This document shows positions 47,981 to 57,539 of a stretch of DNA of 64,000 nt, in pieces. The notes below the pieces were generated by a model. It saw only the letters and a list, made by a program, of their open reading frames with translations. It ran no database searches and was not told the origin of the DNA. Where the stretch lies: contig NZ_JAKUML010000009.1 in NCBI RefSeq assembly GCF_022601685.1, forward strand, positions 62,001 to 126,000, given 5' to 3'. A program made the translations under genes and the position numbers. The DNA comes from Acinetobacter sedimenti. GTDB lineage: Bacteria > Pseudomonadota > Gammaproteobacteria > Pseudomonadales > Moraxellaceae. Within the stretch, counting starts at the first letter, position 1; each line of letters begins with the position of its first letter.

Positions 47981-49699
47981 TTAAATAGGTCGCCACAGCA
48001 ATGATAAAACCAGTAATAAAAATAAAATCCCACTCAAAGCTTGCCAAAACTTTACAGGATGACGCTCAATCAAACTCGGCTTTTTTGCACCTAAATATTG
48101 CGGATTTGGATGCTTAAGATCATAGATAAATTCAGAAATTTCTTGATAGCGTTGCTGAGGCTGTACGCTTAATGCTTTTTCTAAAGTGGTATCAAGCCAT
48201 AACGGAATCTCTTCGACATAACAAATCGCAGGGATATATTTCAGATTTTTCAGATCCTTTTTAGACTTGGCTTGCACCACAGCTGTGCCATATGGCAATT
48301 GTCCTGTTAGCATATAATAAGTCATCACTGCCAAAGCATATTGATCAGCTTGTGTACCAATCAAGCCACCAACGAGATATTCAGGTGCAAGATATGCCAT
48401 TGCGCCAAATGGTAATTCGTCTTGTGCAGGTGCAGATTCTTTGAGCCCAGCGACTTGCGATGCACCAAAATCAATGATTTTAATATTCGAAAATTCATCA
48501 ATCATGATATTTTCTGGACGTATATCTTGATGCAAGATTTCTAGGCGATGCATGGATTGTAGCCCTTTGGCGACTTGCTCGATGATGCCTCTGACTTTGC
48601 CAAGTGGTAATGGCAGGCCTTGATCAATCAACCATTGCTTTAAGGTTTGACCTTGCACGTATTCCAAACATTGATAACGATAATGTCGTGGTCGTGTCAG
48701 AGTGTACGCAGAAAGCACATAAGGACTTTGTATGCGTTTTGCCACCCATTCCTCAAGCATGAATTGCTCAATTAAGCGTTGATCTTGCTGAACCTCTACC
48801 GCAGGGACTTTCAGTACGCACTGCGCATGATTGGCTGTATCGGTTGCTAGATATAACCGACTACGATGGTTTTGGTGCAGTTCACGGACGATTTCAAACC
48901 CATCAAATTGCATTTTTGCTTTCAGTTCAGGTACATCAGCGAGTTGTTGTGTCGCTTGGTGACTTTCAAAATCTTCTTGTGCTGCAAGCTGTTTGATTTT
49001 GATGACTTGAATACTGAGATTATCATCACTGCCCTGTTCAAAGGCATGTTCGACGATGAGCTGTGCGATCTGATCTAAGTCTGCATCTAAAGCTAAAAAT
49101 GCTTTGAGCTTTTCGGCTTCAATAAACTCATAGACACCATCGGTGATGAGTAGAAAGATATCATCGACATAGATTTGATGATTTTGATAATCCACATCGA
49201 CTTTTGCACTGACACCGAGCGCACGACTGAGATAATTTTCCTGTTGCGAAAGCCAGACCCGATGATCTGTGGTGAGTTGTTCGAGTTGTCCTGCTTGCAA
49301 GCGGTAAATCCGACTATCACCGATATGAAATAGATGCGCAAATTGACCTTTTAAAACCAATGCGCTCAGCGTACAGACATAGCCACGATCTTTATCATAA
49401 CGATATTGGCTTTGCCGAGTTTGTGCATAGAGCCACGTATTGGTTGCGTCTATGACACGTAAAGCAGAGGTTTTTACCGTCCATGTTTCAGGTGTGGAGA
49501 AATAATCATTGAGAAAGCTACTGACGGCAGTTTTACTAGCAATATGACTGACATTGCTACTGCTAATCCCATCAGCCAGTGCAACGGCAATGCCTTTAAG
49601 CTTTCTTAAATAGTTTTGCGGTATGGATGCAGCGTGAAAGTCCTGATTTTCAGCTTTACGACCTTGATGTGAATATTGCCCAATCTCAATCTCTAACAC
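47981..49699 (-). CDS. Bifunctional PP2C phosphatase / Ser-Thr protein kinase, tail-anchored
   Basis: Fusion of two signalling domains. Residues 1-235 form a PP2C phosphatase with metal-binding motifs ENQD, LADGIS, GDSR, TDG and DDN. Residues 265-530 form a Hanks-type kinase: lysine in VLKVPA (Lys297), catalytic loop HQDIRPEN (Asp392; the usual HRD and K are changed to HQD and R), DFG at 410-412 and APE in YLAPEYLVGG. A C-terminal hydrophobic segment (ALSGILFLLLVLSLLW) probably anchors it to the membrane. GTG start after AAAGG. The formate/nitrite channel gene lies 160 nt upstream in the same direction; in related bacteria such fusions accompany nitrate/nitrite assimilation genes, so a role there is likely but inferred. 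Confidence 0.88.
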   Translation of the reverse strand: MLEIEIGQYSHQGRKAENQDFHAASIPQNYLRKLKGIAVALADGISSSNVSHIASKTAVSSFLNDYFSTPETWTVKTSALRVIDATNTWLYAQTRQSQYRYDKDRGYVCTLSALVLKGQFAHLFHIGDSRIYRLQAGQLEQLTTDHRVWLSQQENYLSRALGVSAKVDVDYQNHQIYVDDIFLLITDGVYEFIEAEKLKAFLALDADLDQIAQLIVEHAFEQGSDDNLSIQVIKIKQLAAQEDFESHQATQQLADVPELKAKMQFDGFEIVRELHQNHRSRLYLATDTANHAQCVLKVPAVEVQQDQRLIEQFMLEEWVAKRIQSPYVLSAYTLTRPRHYRYQCLEYVQGQTLKQWLIDQGLPLPLGKVRGIIEQVAKGLQSMHRLEILHQDIRPENIMIDEFSNIKIIDFGASQVAGLKESAPAQDELPFGAMAYLAPEYLVGGLIGTQADQYALAVMTYYMLTGQLPYGTAVVQAKSKKDLKNLKYIPAICYVEEIPLWLDTTLEKALSVQPQQRYQEISEFIYDLKHPNPQYLGAKKPSLIERHPVKFWQALSGILFLLLVLSLLWRPI

Positions 49700-49819
49700 G
49701 TCGCACCTTTATTGTTAATTTTTAAAATGAATATTGCACTGCTCATACATACTGGCAGCGCACCTAATTAGTGCACCGCCAGTAGAACCAAATCACTCAA
49801 CCTTAAAATTTTCAAAGTT

Positions 49820-49847
49820 CAATATTCTAAGATCAATATTCTCAGAT
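49820..49847. repeat. Two tandem 14-nt repeats
   Basis: CAATATTCTAAGAT (49820-49833) is followed directly by CAATATTCTCAGAT (49834-49847), one mismatch. In the gap just downstream of the FNT channel gene. Confidence 0.5.
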
Positions 49848-49859
49848 CAAAAGAATTGC

Positions 49860-50669
49860 TTAAAGTTGACGATTCGGTGCAGTACGGACATGCGTGCTAT
49901 ATAGCGTCAATCCTGTGAATGCCAAGCCACCGACCAAGTTCCCCAGTACTACAGGGATTTCATTCCACAACAAATAATCCATGATTGAGAAATTGCCTCC
50001 CATAATTAATCCTGTAGGGAATAAGAACATATTGACCACTGAATGCTCAAAGCCCATGAAAAAGAACAGCATGATCGGCATCCACATCGCAATCACTTTA
50101 CCACTGACTGAAGTCGAGACCATCGCACCGACTACGCCAAGCGACACCATCCAGTTACACAACATGCCACGAATAAAGATCGTCAACCAACCAGCTGCAC
50201 CATATTCCTTATAGCCAAGCGTACGATCTTCACCAATATGTGATAGTGCTATACCCACCTTGTTCGGCTCAACGGAAAAACCATAAGTAAAAGTAATCGC
50301 CATCAATACAGCAACCGTCAATGCACCTGCAAAGTTACCGACAAAGACCACACCCCAATGCTTTAAAATCCGTGGAATCGTCACCCCAGGTCGTTTATCT
50401 AGCCATGCCAAAGGTGTGAGTACGAAAACCCCTGTGAGCAAATCAAATCCCATCAGATACAACATACAAAAGCCCACTGGGAATAGTAATGCACCCAATA
50501 ATGGCATTCCTGTCGTGACTGAGATCGTCACAGCAAATACCGCTGCCAATGCCAAAATAGCACCTGCCATATAAGCTCGAATTAAGGCATCTCGTGTCGC
50601 CATATAAAGTTTTGATTCACCTGAATCAACCATTTTTCCTGCAAATTCGGATGGAAGAAGATACGACAT
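49860..50669 (-). CDS. Formate/nitrite transporter family protein
   Basis: Six-span inner-membrane channel of the FocA/NirC (FNT) family. Hydrophobic segments include AGAILALAAVFAVTISV, LGALLFPVGFCMLYLMGFDLLTG (split by a short break), GVVFVGNFAGALTVAVLMA, IFIRGMLCNWMVSLGVVGAM and the conserved GFEHSVVNMFLFPTGLI with the channel His in EHSVVNM. 269 residues. ATG at 50669 with GGGG upstream. Substrate (nitrite, formate or related anion) is not decided by sequence, but the neighbouring phosphatase/kinase favours nitrite. Confidence 0.87.
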   Translation of the reverse strand: MSYLLPSEFAGKMVDSGESKLYMATRDALIRAYMAGAILALAAVFAVTISVTTGMPLLGALLFPVGFCMLYLMGFDLLTGVFVLTPLAWLDKRPGVTIPRILKHWGVVFVGNFAGALTVAVLMAITFTYGFSVEPNKVGIALSHIGEDRTLGYKEYGAAGWLTIFIRGMLCNWMVSLGVVGAMVSTSVSGKVIAMWMPIMLFFFMGFEHSVVNMFLFPTGLIMGGNFSIMDYLLWNEIPVVLGNLVGGLAFTGLTLYSTHVRTAPNRQL

Positions 50670-50720
50670 GCTTTGCCCCTTATACCAATGACTTGATATG
50701 AATCTAAGATCAAAAATCAG

Positions 50721-50761
50721 AAAAAAAGCACCTTAAGCATTTTTCAGCCTAAGGCGCCTTT
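50721..50761 (-). terminator. Probable terminator downstream of the PIF1-like helicase gene
   Basis: On the minus strand GCGCCTTA pairs, with one G-U wobble, with TAAGGTGC over a 14-nt loop and is followed by seven T residues. It is about 160 nt beyond the helicase stop. Confidence 0.6.
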
Positions 50762-50917
50762 GCCTAATTTTGATGTTGTTGTGAAGTTAGTTTTGAGCGC
50801 CATTGCTCACCACCCCATAACAAGCAAACTTTATGCCATCATTAAATATATCTCCTCAAAACTCATTCATCTCAAACCATTTAAAAAGACCAAACGACAC
50901 AAATCACACCACAAAAA

Positions 50918-52624
50918 TCAAGCAACAAAGATCAGTGCCACACGCACCTGTTCATAGCCTAAACCTGTTTCACTGACCAATGGACGTAGCTTGACACTAC
51001 CATCATCGTTCAGATCATCGGCTTGATTGCGCTTTTGAATTTTCTTATAGGCTTTGCGTACTTTTTCTAATTCATCTTCTTCAGGGCGAATCCGCTCAAC
51101 GTCGATACTGCCTGCTTTGGCGAGTTTGGATAAATGATTAATCACTGTGGATTTGGTCAATTGACGCTCTGAAGCAATGTCTTCGATATCATAATCCGCC
51201 TCATACAAGGCTTGAGTTTCTGCCAAAGTATCACTGCTATAGCTTCGCTTTTGCCCCTGTAGCTTCTTCTCTAGTCGTGCAATTTCATTCGGATTGGTAA
51301 TGCCACCAGTACGACGAATAAACGCTTCATGCTGTTTACTCAAATCAAGCTCGGCAAAATGTTGCTCTGCTTCATCAGACAGCTCTTTAAAACGAGCATC
51401 TGCTTTCACCGCCAAACGATCTAGCACCAAAGCCAGCGGATTAAAATCCAGTAATTTTAAACCTTCAATCGACTTGAGCCTTGACAATGCCACATAGCCC
51501 TGACCATTCTCAAAAGTCCGTGCAAGATCAATTTCAGCACTTTCAAGCGTCATGCCCTGACTTTTATGAATGGTGATCGCCCACGCAAGGCGCAGTGGAA
51601 TTTGTGTCAAACTTGCGAGGACTTTACCCTCATCATTTTCGATCGACCATTTTTCTGCTTCCACCGCAATCGAAGAGCCATCATTGAGCCGAACCTGTGG
51701 CATCATGCCCAGCTCTTCGTCTTCGATAAAGCCAATCACCTCGCCGATACTGCCGTTGACATAGCCAAGATCGAAGTTGTTTTTGACAAACATCACCTTT
51801 GCGCCTTTTTTCAGGATCAACTGCTCTGGACAACGTACCGAAGATTTTAAGGTTTCTAATAGTTTTTCATTGCCCTCAAGCACTGCATCAAAACGATGCA
51901 TCTTTTGGCTAATGGTGTCGAGCTGTTGTTCGTTGATGCGATCGACATCGAGATTATGCGTATACAGCCGAGTGACGATCTCTGTGTCGTGCTCTTGATG
52001 CTTGGTATTGATCAGGGTTTGAATCTGTTCATCACTCACCTCTTGGCGACGGATCGCATTGAGAATTTGATCTAAGACACTATCCGACTGACGATGTTGT
52101 TCGCTGAGATAACACACTCGAAACTGAGCTTGCACCCAAGCCTCAGACATAAACGCAAATTTATCTCGATTCAATTCATCATTTTTCCCCACAGGAGGTA
52201 GTTGAAAAAAATCACCCGATGCAACCACTTGAATCCCACCAAACGCCTCTGCTGAACCTTTGAAATACTGTAATACTTGATTGACTAGATTGAATTGTTT
52301 GGCATGCAACATTGAAATTTCATCAATGATTAAGACTTGTACTTTTTCCAAATGCTCACGCAAATATTTGCGCTCTTTCATGCGCTTGAGATCATTTTCA
52401 GTAAGCTGATCTTTAATGCCAATCCCTGCCCAAGTATGAATGGTCATCCCGTTCATATGCGTGGCGGCGATGCCAGTTGATGCGGTGATCGCTACTGGGA
52501 TTTTGCGTGCTTTAAGATACTGAATATATTGATTTAAGGTATAGGTCTTCCCTGCGCCTGCGGAGCCTGTGAGGAATACATTTTCTCCAGCTTTGAGTAG
52601 TTTTAATGCGGTATCTTGTTTCAT
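50918..52624 (-). CDS. PIF1-like superfamily 1 helicase with C-terminal HTH domain
   Basis: ATP-dependent DNA helicase. Walker A FLTGSAGAGKT (about residues 17-27), GIAATHMNGMTIHTWAGIG (motif Ia region), Walker B VLIIDEISML, then ASGDFFQLPP, SEQHRQ and the motif V/VI region AITIHKSQGMTLESAEIDL with YVALSRLKS. This order is that of PIF1/RecD-like SF1B helicases. From about residue 470 a helix-turn-helix segment (IASERQLTKSTVINHLSKL) resembles the HTH_40 domain found at the end of RecQ and PIF1-like bacterial helicases. 568 residues. ATG at 52624. Its role is likely replication fork or G-quadruplex processing, inferred from the family. Confidence 0.88.
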   Translation of the reverse strand: MKQDTALKLLKAGENVFLTGSAGAGKTYTLNQYIQYLKARKIPVAITASTGIAATHMNGMTIHTWAGIGIKDQLTENDLKRMKERKYLREHLEKVQVLIIDEISMLHAKQFNLVNQVLQYFKGSAEAFGGIQVVASGDFFQLPPVGKNDELNRDKFAFMSEAWVQAQFRVCYLSEQHRQSDSVLDQILNAIRRQEVSDEQIQTLINTKHQEHDTEIVTRLYTHNLDVDRINEQQLDTISQKMHRFDAVLEGNEKLLETLKSSVRCPEQLILKKGAKVMFVKNNFDLGYVNGSIGEVIGFIEDEELGMMPQVRLNDGSSIAVEAEKWSIENDEGKVLASLTQIPLRLAWAITIHKSQGMTLESAEIDLARTFENGQGYVALSRLKSIEGLKLLDFNPLALVLDRLAVKADARFKELSDEAEQHFAELDLSKQHEAFIRRTGGITNPNEIARLEKKLQGQKRSYSSDTLAETQALYEADYDIEDIASERQLTKSTVINHLSKLAKAGSIDVERIRPEEDELEKVRKAYKKIQKRNQADDLNDDGSVKLRPLVSETGLGYEQVRVALIFVA

Positions 52625-52969
52625 CGTTAAGTCTTAAATCAAAAATATAAAATGGCTTAAAATCGAATTCATGCTTAGTGTAGCCGATCTCAACAGCGAT
52701 GTGGTGATAGATGTACGATAGATCAATTTCACGAGCACATAAGTCCATTCATTTTAAGAAGTTTTGAAAAGTAGGTGAAAGGTAGGTAGATGAATTTCCA
52801 TTGACTACATAAAATGAGCTCAAGTATCGATGCTGAGATTTGATACTTACTCCCTTTTTTTGGAAATATTAGCACCCCTGATATTTCCTTTTTTTTGCCC
52901 CAAATTTTTAATGCAAGTTTGTGATTTAAAGTTTATTGATTATAAATCGTTCTTTTTAAAAATTTAGAT
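52625..52969. other. Intergenic region upstream of the helicase gene
   Basis: About 345 AT-rich bases without a supportable gene. Presumably holds the helicase promoter on the minus strand. Confidence 0.4.
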
Positions 52970-53014
52970 ATTATCATTTTTAGAATCACCATTTTTAGAA
53001 TCATCACTTTTAAA
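52970..53014. repeat. Three tandem 15-nt repeats
   Basis: ATTATCATTTTTAGA, ATCACCATTTTTAGA and ATCATCACTTTTAAA lie head to tail just beyond the stop of the GAF regulator gene. Confidence 0.55.
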
Positions 53015-53018
53015 ATAA

Positions 53019-54194
53019 TTACTGATCCTGCATACGTAGCAAGCTTTGTTGCATCGGATGATCTTCAGGTAAAAGTTCCATCAATCGCTCAACAGCATCA
53101 ATCGCATCAGGAAAATGGGACAAATGTTTGAGTAGCAAATCTTTATCATCAATTTTAAAAATCACCTCACTCATTCTCGATTCGATACAATCACGCCAAG
53201 CCGTCAGGAAGGGACTCTCCGTTCGTGGTAAAAATATCCCCAGATACAGCTGTAATGCACTGTGTGAAGCGCCTTGATCCAAGGCTTCTTCCAACTCGAT
53301 AAAGTCTGCATCGACATCGAGGAGTAGACGATAAGGACGTGAGCCGAGCATACCACCGAGCAAATCACGCAGTTGTGACATTTCCGCTTTCAATGTACCC
53401 ATGCTCACTTTGCGCTCACCGTACAAAGCCTGATGCAACTGATCCAAACTCATCCCTTGCTTGCACAATGTCAAAATCGCAATGATCTCAAACTGGCGTG
53501 GACTCAAATTCAACGCTTTGCCTTGAAGTTGCGCTTTTGTACGACCAAAACAGCTGAGTTGTAAATGTTGCTTGGTTTGTTCTCGCAATGCACCTTGTAA
53601 CATCTGCGCACAACGTTCTGCAGCAAGTATCCCCAAACTATTGTGCTGATCCCACGTAGTGGATAAATCCACCACACCAAGCACTTGCCCAGTGTTGGGA
53701 TGATAGATCGGCGCTGCATAGCACACCCAATCTTGAATCGCATCCAAATAATGTTCATTAGAAAAGACACAGCTGGATTTGCCTGTATATAGCGATAACG
53801 CCAAGGCATTGGTGCCGACCATATCTTCGCCCCACTGTCCGCCTTGAACAAAATGTACATTCTCAGATGCGCCTTGCATATGTCGACTCGCCTCGACCCA
53901 GCGAATCTGTGAAGATTGATCTGCCACTGCCAGCACCATCGATGATTGATGGGCAATGTCTTTTAATTGCGTTGCACATTGATCAAGTGCCTTATCCAGT
54001 GCTGACACATTTTCTGACACTTTAGCCAAAGGTGCAGCCTGCAAACTACTCACGATTTGTGCCTTGGTTGAACGCTGCCACGAATACTGGATCGTATCAG
54101 CCGCCAACTGATCGTTGGTATCATGCAGCAAACAATGTTTTTTTAATTTTTCAATCGCCCTACGTCGTTGATTTAACTCTTTTTTAAGTGACAT
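53019..54194 (-). CDS. GAF-domain transcriptional regulator with winged-helix/BTAD-like C-terminus
   Basis: 391-residue regulator. The N-terminal half (about 60-200) resembles the GAF/sensor region of AcoR-type activators (WGEDMVGTNALALSLYTG, VCYAAPIYHPNTGQVLGVVDLS). The sigma-54 AAA+ domain of AcoR is absent. Instead, from about residue 225, LNLSPRQFEIIAILTLC begins a winged-helix-like segment followed by MGTLKAEMSQLRDLLGG and a helical region (SALQLYLGIFLPRTESPFL) reminiscent of the BTAD domain of SARP-type activators. It is divergent from the aldehyde dehydrogenase gene and likely controls it. Start at the ATG at 54194. Confidence 0.75.
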   Translation of the reverse strand: MSLKKELNQRRRAIEKLKKHCLLHDTNDQLAADTIQYSWQRSTKAQIVSSLQAAPLAKVSENVSALDKALDQCATQLKDIAHQSSMVLAVADQSSQIRWVEASRHMQGASENVHFVQGGQWGEDMVGTNALALSLYTGKSSCVFSNEHYLDAIQDWVCYAAPIYHPNTGQVLGVVDLSTTWDQHNSLGILAAERCAQMLQGALREQTKQHLQLSCFGRTKAQLQGKALNLSPRQFEIIAILTLCKQGMSLDQLHQALYGERKVSMGTLKAEMSQLRDLLGGMLGSRPYRLLLDVDADFIELEEALDQGASHSALQLYLGIFLPRTESPFLTAWRDCIESRMSEVIFKIDDKDLLLKHLSHFPDAIDAVERLMELLPEDHPMQQSLLRMQDQ

Positions 54195-54239
54195 ATTGAG
54201 GTCCTAAACTTGGTCGAATTTATCCCTACCTTTTCCCTA

Positions 54240-54304
54240 CCTAAGATTGCTTAGGCTAATCCAGTGATCCACTGTATCTATACATCGAAAGCCGTATATA
54301 CAGT
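54240..54304. promoter_or_regulatory. Candidate operators in the regulator/aldehyde dehydrogenase divergent region
   Basis: Two symmetrical elements. CCTAAG-ATTG-CTTAGG (54240-54255) is a perfect 6-4-6 palindrome. ACTGTATCTATAC (54271-54283) and GTATATACAGT (54294-54304) are inverted copies of each other, apart from two extra bases in the first, around a 10-nt spacer. Either could bind the adjacent GAF-domain regulator. Confidence 0.5.
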
Positions 54305-54358
54305 ATAGGAGTGGTCATAGAAGATATACAATGAACTTTAGTCAAAAGGATGTGAATC

Positions 54359-55870
54359 ATGCGCTACGCTGACCCAAATACCGAAGGATCAAAAATCCAG
54401 TTTAAAAAACAGTACGACAACTTTATTGGTGGCAAATGGGTTGCTCCTGTTAAAGGAGAATATTTTGACAATATCTCTCCTGTCAATGGTGAAGTATTTA
54501 CCCGTGCACCACGTTCAAGTGCAGAAGACATCGAACTTGCCTTAGATGCTGCACATGCTGCCAAAGCCCAGTGGAACAGTACCTCACCGACCATACGCTC
54601 GAATATTTTATTAAAAATCGCCGATCGCCTAGAGCAAAATCTTGAGACCCTTGCCGTTGCAGAAACATGGGACAACGGCAAACCGATTCGAGAAACTCTC
54701 GCTGCTGATATTCCACTTGCGATTGATCATTTCCGCTATTTTGCAGGCTGTATCCGTGCGCAAGAAGGTGGCATCTCTGAGATTGATGAAGATACGGTGG
54801 CTTACCATTATCATGAACCGCTTGGCGTGGTCGGTCAGATCATTCCGTGGAACTTCCCAATCCTCATGGCTGCATGGAAACTTGCTCCTGCGCTTGCAGC
54901 AGGTAACTGTATCGTGCTCAAACCTGCTGAACAAACCCCTGTAAGTATTCTGATTTTGGCTGAGTTGATTCAAGATTTGCTACCCGAAGGTGTATTAAAT
55001 ATCGTCAATGGCTATGGTGCAGAAGTCGGTCGCCCACTGGCAACTAATCCACGGATTGCAAAAATCGCCTTTACAGGCTCAACCCAAGTCGGTCAACTGA
55101 TCATGCAATATGCGACTGAAAACATCATTCCAGTGACACTTGAGCTTGGCGGTAAATCACCAAACGTCTTCTTTGCCGACATTATGGATCAGCAAGATGA
55201 CTATCTCGACAAAGCGCTTGAAGGCTTTGCGATGTTTGCCTTGAATCAAGGTGAAATCTGCACCTGTCCATCACGTGCATTGGTACAAGAAAGCATTGCA
55301 GATCAATTCTTAGAAATGGCCGTAGAGCGTGTCAAACGCATTAAAACAGGTCATCCATTGGATACCGACACCATGATCGGCGCACAAGCCTCTCAAGAGC
55401 AACAGGACAAAATCTTAGGTTGTATCAATACTGGACGTGAAGAAGGTGCGCAGATTTTGACAGGTGGTGAAGCACGTAACGAAGTCGGCACTGGTTTTTA
55501 TATCGAGCCGACCATCTTCAAAGGCAATAACAGCATGAAAATTTTCCAAGAAGAGATTTTCGGACCTGTACTATCTGTTGCAACCTTTAAAGATTTCGAT
55601 GATGCCATGAAAATCGCCAATGATACAATTTACGGCTTAGGTGCAGGTGTCTGGGCACGTAGCGGAAATACAGCGTACCGTGCAGGTCGTGCAATCCAAG
55701 CAGGTCGGGTATGGACCAATTGCTATCACATCTACCCTGCGCATGCAGCATTTGGTGGCTACAAAAAATCAGGTATCGGACGTGAGAATCACCGCATGAT
55801 GCTCGACCATTATCAACAAACCAAAAACTTGTTGGTGAGTTATTCGACCAAGCCTGCTGGATTCTTCTGA
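54359..55870 (+). CDS. Aldehyde dehydrogenase (ExaC/AcoD type)
   Basis: NAD(P)-dependent aldehyde dehydrogenase. [20 protein letters not shown] is the nucleotide-binding start; the general base is Glu262 in LELGGKSPN and the catalytic Cys is Cys301 in [11 protein letters not shown], where the adjacent second Cys (303) is characteristic of the ExaC/AcoD acetaldehyde dehydrogenases. GFYIEPTIF and EEIFGPVL are also present. 503 residues. AGGATG precedes the ATG at 54359. Expression is probably controlled by the divergent GAF regulator, and short-chain aldehydes (for example acetaldehyde from ethanol) are the likely substrates. Confidence 0.9.
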   Translation: MRYADPNTEGSKIQFKKQYDNFIGGKWVAPVKGEYFDNISPVNGEVFTRAPRSSAEDIELALDAAHAAKAQWNSTSPTIRSNILLKIADRLEQNLETLAVAETWDNGKPIRETLAADIPLAIDHFRYFAGCIRAQEGGISEIDEDTVAYHYHEPLGVVGQIIPWNFPILMAAWKLAPALAAGNCIVLKPAEQTPVSILILAELIQDLLPEGVLNIVNGYGAEVGRPLATNPRIAKIAFTGSTQVGQLIMQYATENIIPVTLELGGKSPNVFFADIMDQQDDYLDKALEGFAMFALNQGEICTCPSRALVQESIADQFLEMAVERVKRIKTGHPLDTDTMIGAQASQEQQDKILGCINTGREEGAQILTGGEARNEVGTGFYIEPTIFKGNNSMKIFQEEIFGPVLSVATFKDFDDAMKIANDTIYGLGAGVWARSGNTAYRAGRAIQAGRVWTNCYHIYPAHAAFGGYKKSGIGRENHRMMLDHYQQTKNLLVSYSTKPAGFF

Positions 55871-55891
55871 TTTATCGGAAAATCAAGTACA

Positions 55892-55919
55892 AAAAAGCCG
55901 AGAAACTTCTCGGCTTTTT
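55892..55919. terminator. Bidirectional terminator between aldehyde dehydrogenase and the four-gene operon
   Basis: AAAAAGCCGAGA and TCTCGGCTTTTT pair around a short loop, with an A-run on one side and a T-run on the other, so it can end transcription arriving from both convergent units. Confidence 0.88.
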
Positions 55920-55940
55920 CACTTAAAACAACATGTCAAC

Positions 55941-57500
55941 TTAACAGAACTTCAAGTTACCCCAACAGTTCGAAACAACAGCCTGATGGTTATCAAGTGG
56001 TAGGTTTTCCAATGTAAGCACTGCTGGCTTACCAGTGACATCAATATTACCTAATGGTTTATAAAGTGGTAAACCAAAGGCTGCATTTAATGCTTCACCA
56101 AAGTCTAGATGAATCTCCCCTGCTGGAGTCGCTAAGTAATTAGTAATCAGCGTTGCAATTTGTGGGAGCACATCTTGCATTGAAATCCTTTCTGTTGGAT
56201 TTAATGCTCCAAAATCCAAAGGATCTTGGAATGACATCCACCACCCTCTTTGCGCAATATCATCACTATTAGCGCCTGGCCATTTTATACTTTCTTTTTG
56301 TAGGGACAAATAACCACCTGACTCGATTGGTAGATTGTGTACAAGGTTAAAGTTTTGTTTAACTGTTACATTGGCTTTCAGATTAGTGATATATGTACAG
56401 GCATTAGGAGCATAAGCATTACTACTATTTACGCACCCCATCTGACCAACAGGAATACCTGCATTGCGTAGATTATTATTCCATGTCTTCTGTTGTGCAG
56501 TTAGACCACATGATGCCGCTGTTGCAGATATCGCACAATCCTTAACAGTCCATGAGTTACTACCTTCTTCACCCATATAAAAAGTTGAATTATTAACCCA
56601 TAAAATTGGATCAACAAGTCGCATATACAGTGCACCATCTGCTGCAGAGATTGCAATTGGGTTAATCGGGACACCCTCTACAACGAGATTAAGTTGTGAC
56701 ATACGATTACCCTGAATCGTTGTCTGAGGAAATATAAAGTTTACAGCCTGCTCAGCAACCTTCGTCCCCCATTGCGTACCAGAGGGTGGCGATGCACCTC
56801 CATTCATACCTTGAACATTAGAAAATACTGAGGATGAACCTAAGTCTGTATCAACTTGTGCATAGATCATTTGATCATAGGTCTTACCGAATATCGAAGC
56901 TTCCGTCCGTGATGTGACAGGGGTATTTGCAACCTGTAAGTAACCACTAAAGCTCTTGATCCCATCCGTAGTAGTCTGCCCAGATCCCTTATTTTCTATA
57001 CCAGCAGTGAGCAATCCACTGATTTGATCTGCACTCAAACGAATACCTGATACTTCACGTAATGCAGATGACGTTGGATTTCGAATCGCAAACTCAATAA
57101 AAGGGTTGGTAATTGTAGCACTACTAGATGCACGACCATTATCCCATTGCGGTGTACCATCTGCCGCATAGGAGTCTGGCAATCCACTCAGTGCGACATT
57201 TTCCATATCAATATCACATGCACCCGCACCATTTACACCACCACAGCCAAGCTGTAGGTTTCGAATATTGGCATTGATTTCAAGCTCACCTTCCAAACCA
57301 AGTTTGTAAAAACCAAAGTCTGTAACACTATTTGAAGCGCCTGTTGGGGCAGTATAGCCAAGATTGAGTAGAGCCTGACCTTCAGCTTCTGACATTTCTT
57401 CATCTGAAAGCGATTGTAAACCAGACTTTGCAATCACAGCTTGGCTTGAAAGTGCAAATATGCAACTAGCCATTGCCGTGATTTGAATTATTCTTTTCAT
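55941..57500 (-). CDS. Exported protein with post-signal leader motif (519 residues), fourth gene of the operon
   Basis: Signal peptide (MKRIIQITAMASCIFALSSQ, then AVIA), then LSDEEMSEAEGQ at residues 31-42, the motif shared by all four operon proteins. The rest is Asn/Gly/Thr-rich and predicted beta-rich, with no membrane helix. Cysteines are few; the protein ends NCWGNLKFC, a Cys pair with Cys as the last residue. The ATG at 57500 follows AGGA by 8 nt; another ATG at 57509 is too close to that site. Resembles proteins of Acinetobacter that carry a DUF6160-like N-terminus, but I cannot name a function. Probably envelope or extracellular. Confidence 0.72.
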   Translation of the reverse strand: MKRIIQITAMASCIFALSSQAVIAKSGLQSLSDEEMSEAEGQALLNLGYTAPTGASNSVTDFGFYKLGLEGELEINANIRNLQLGCGGVNGAGACDIDMENVALSGLPDSYAADGTPQWDNGRASSSATITNPFIEFAIRNPTSSALREVSGIRLSADQISGLLTAGIENKGSGQTTTDGIKSFSGYLQVANTPVTSRTEASIFGKTYDQMIYAQVDTDLGSSSVFSNVQGMNGGASPPSGTQWGTKVAEQAVNFIFPQTTIQGNRMSQLNLVVEGVPINPIAISAADGALYMRLVDPILWVNNSTFYMGEEGSNSWTVKDCAISATAASCGLTAQQKTWNNNLRNAGIPVGQMGCVNSSNAYAPNACTYITNLKANVTVKQNFNLVHNLPIESGGYLSLQKESIKWPGANSDDIAQRGWWMSFQDPLDFGALNPTERISMQDVLPQIATLITNYLATPAGEIHLDFGEALNAAFGLPLYKPLGNIDVTGKPAVLTLENLPLDNHQAVVSNCWGNLKFC

Positions 57501-57539
57501 CTCTATCATCCTAATACTTAATTTCCTTCTTAACTTCCA

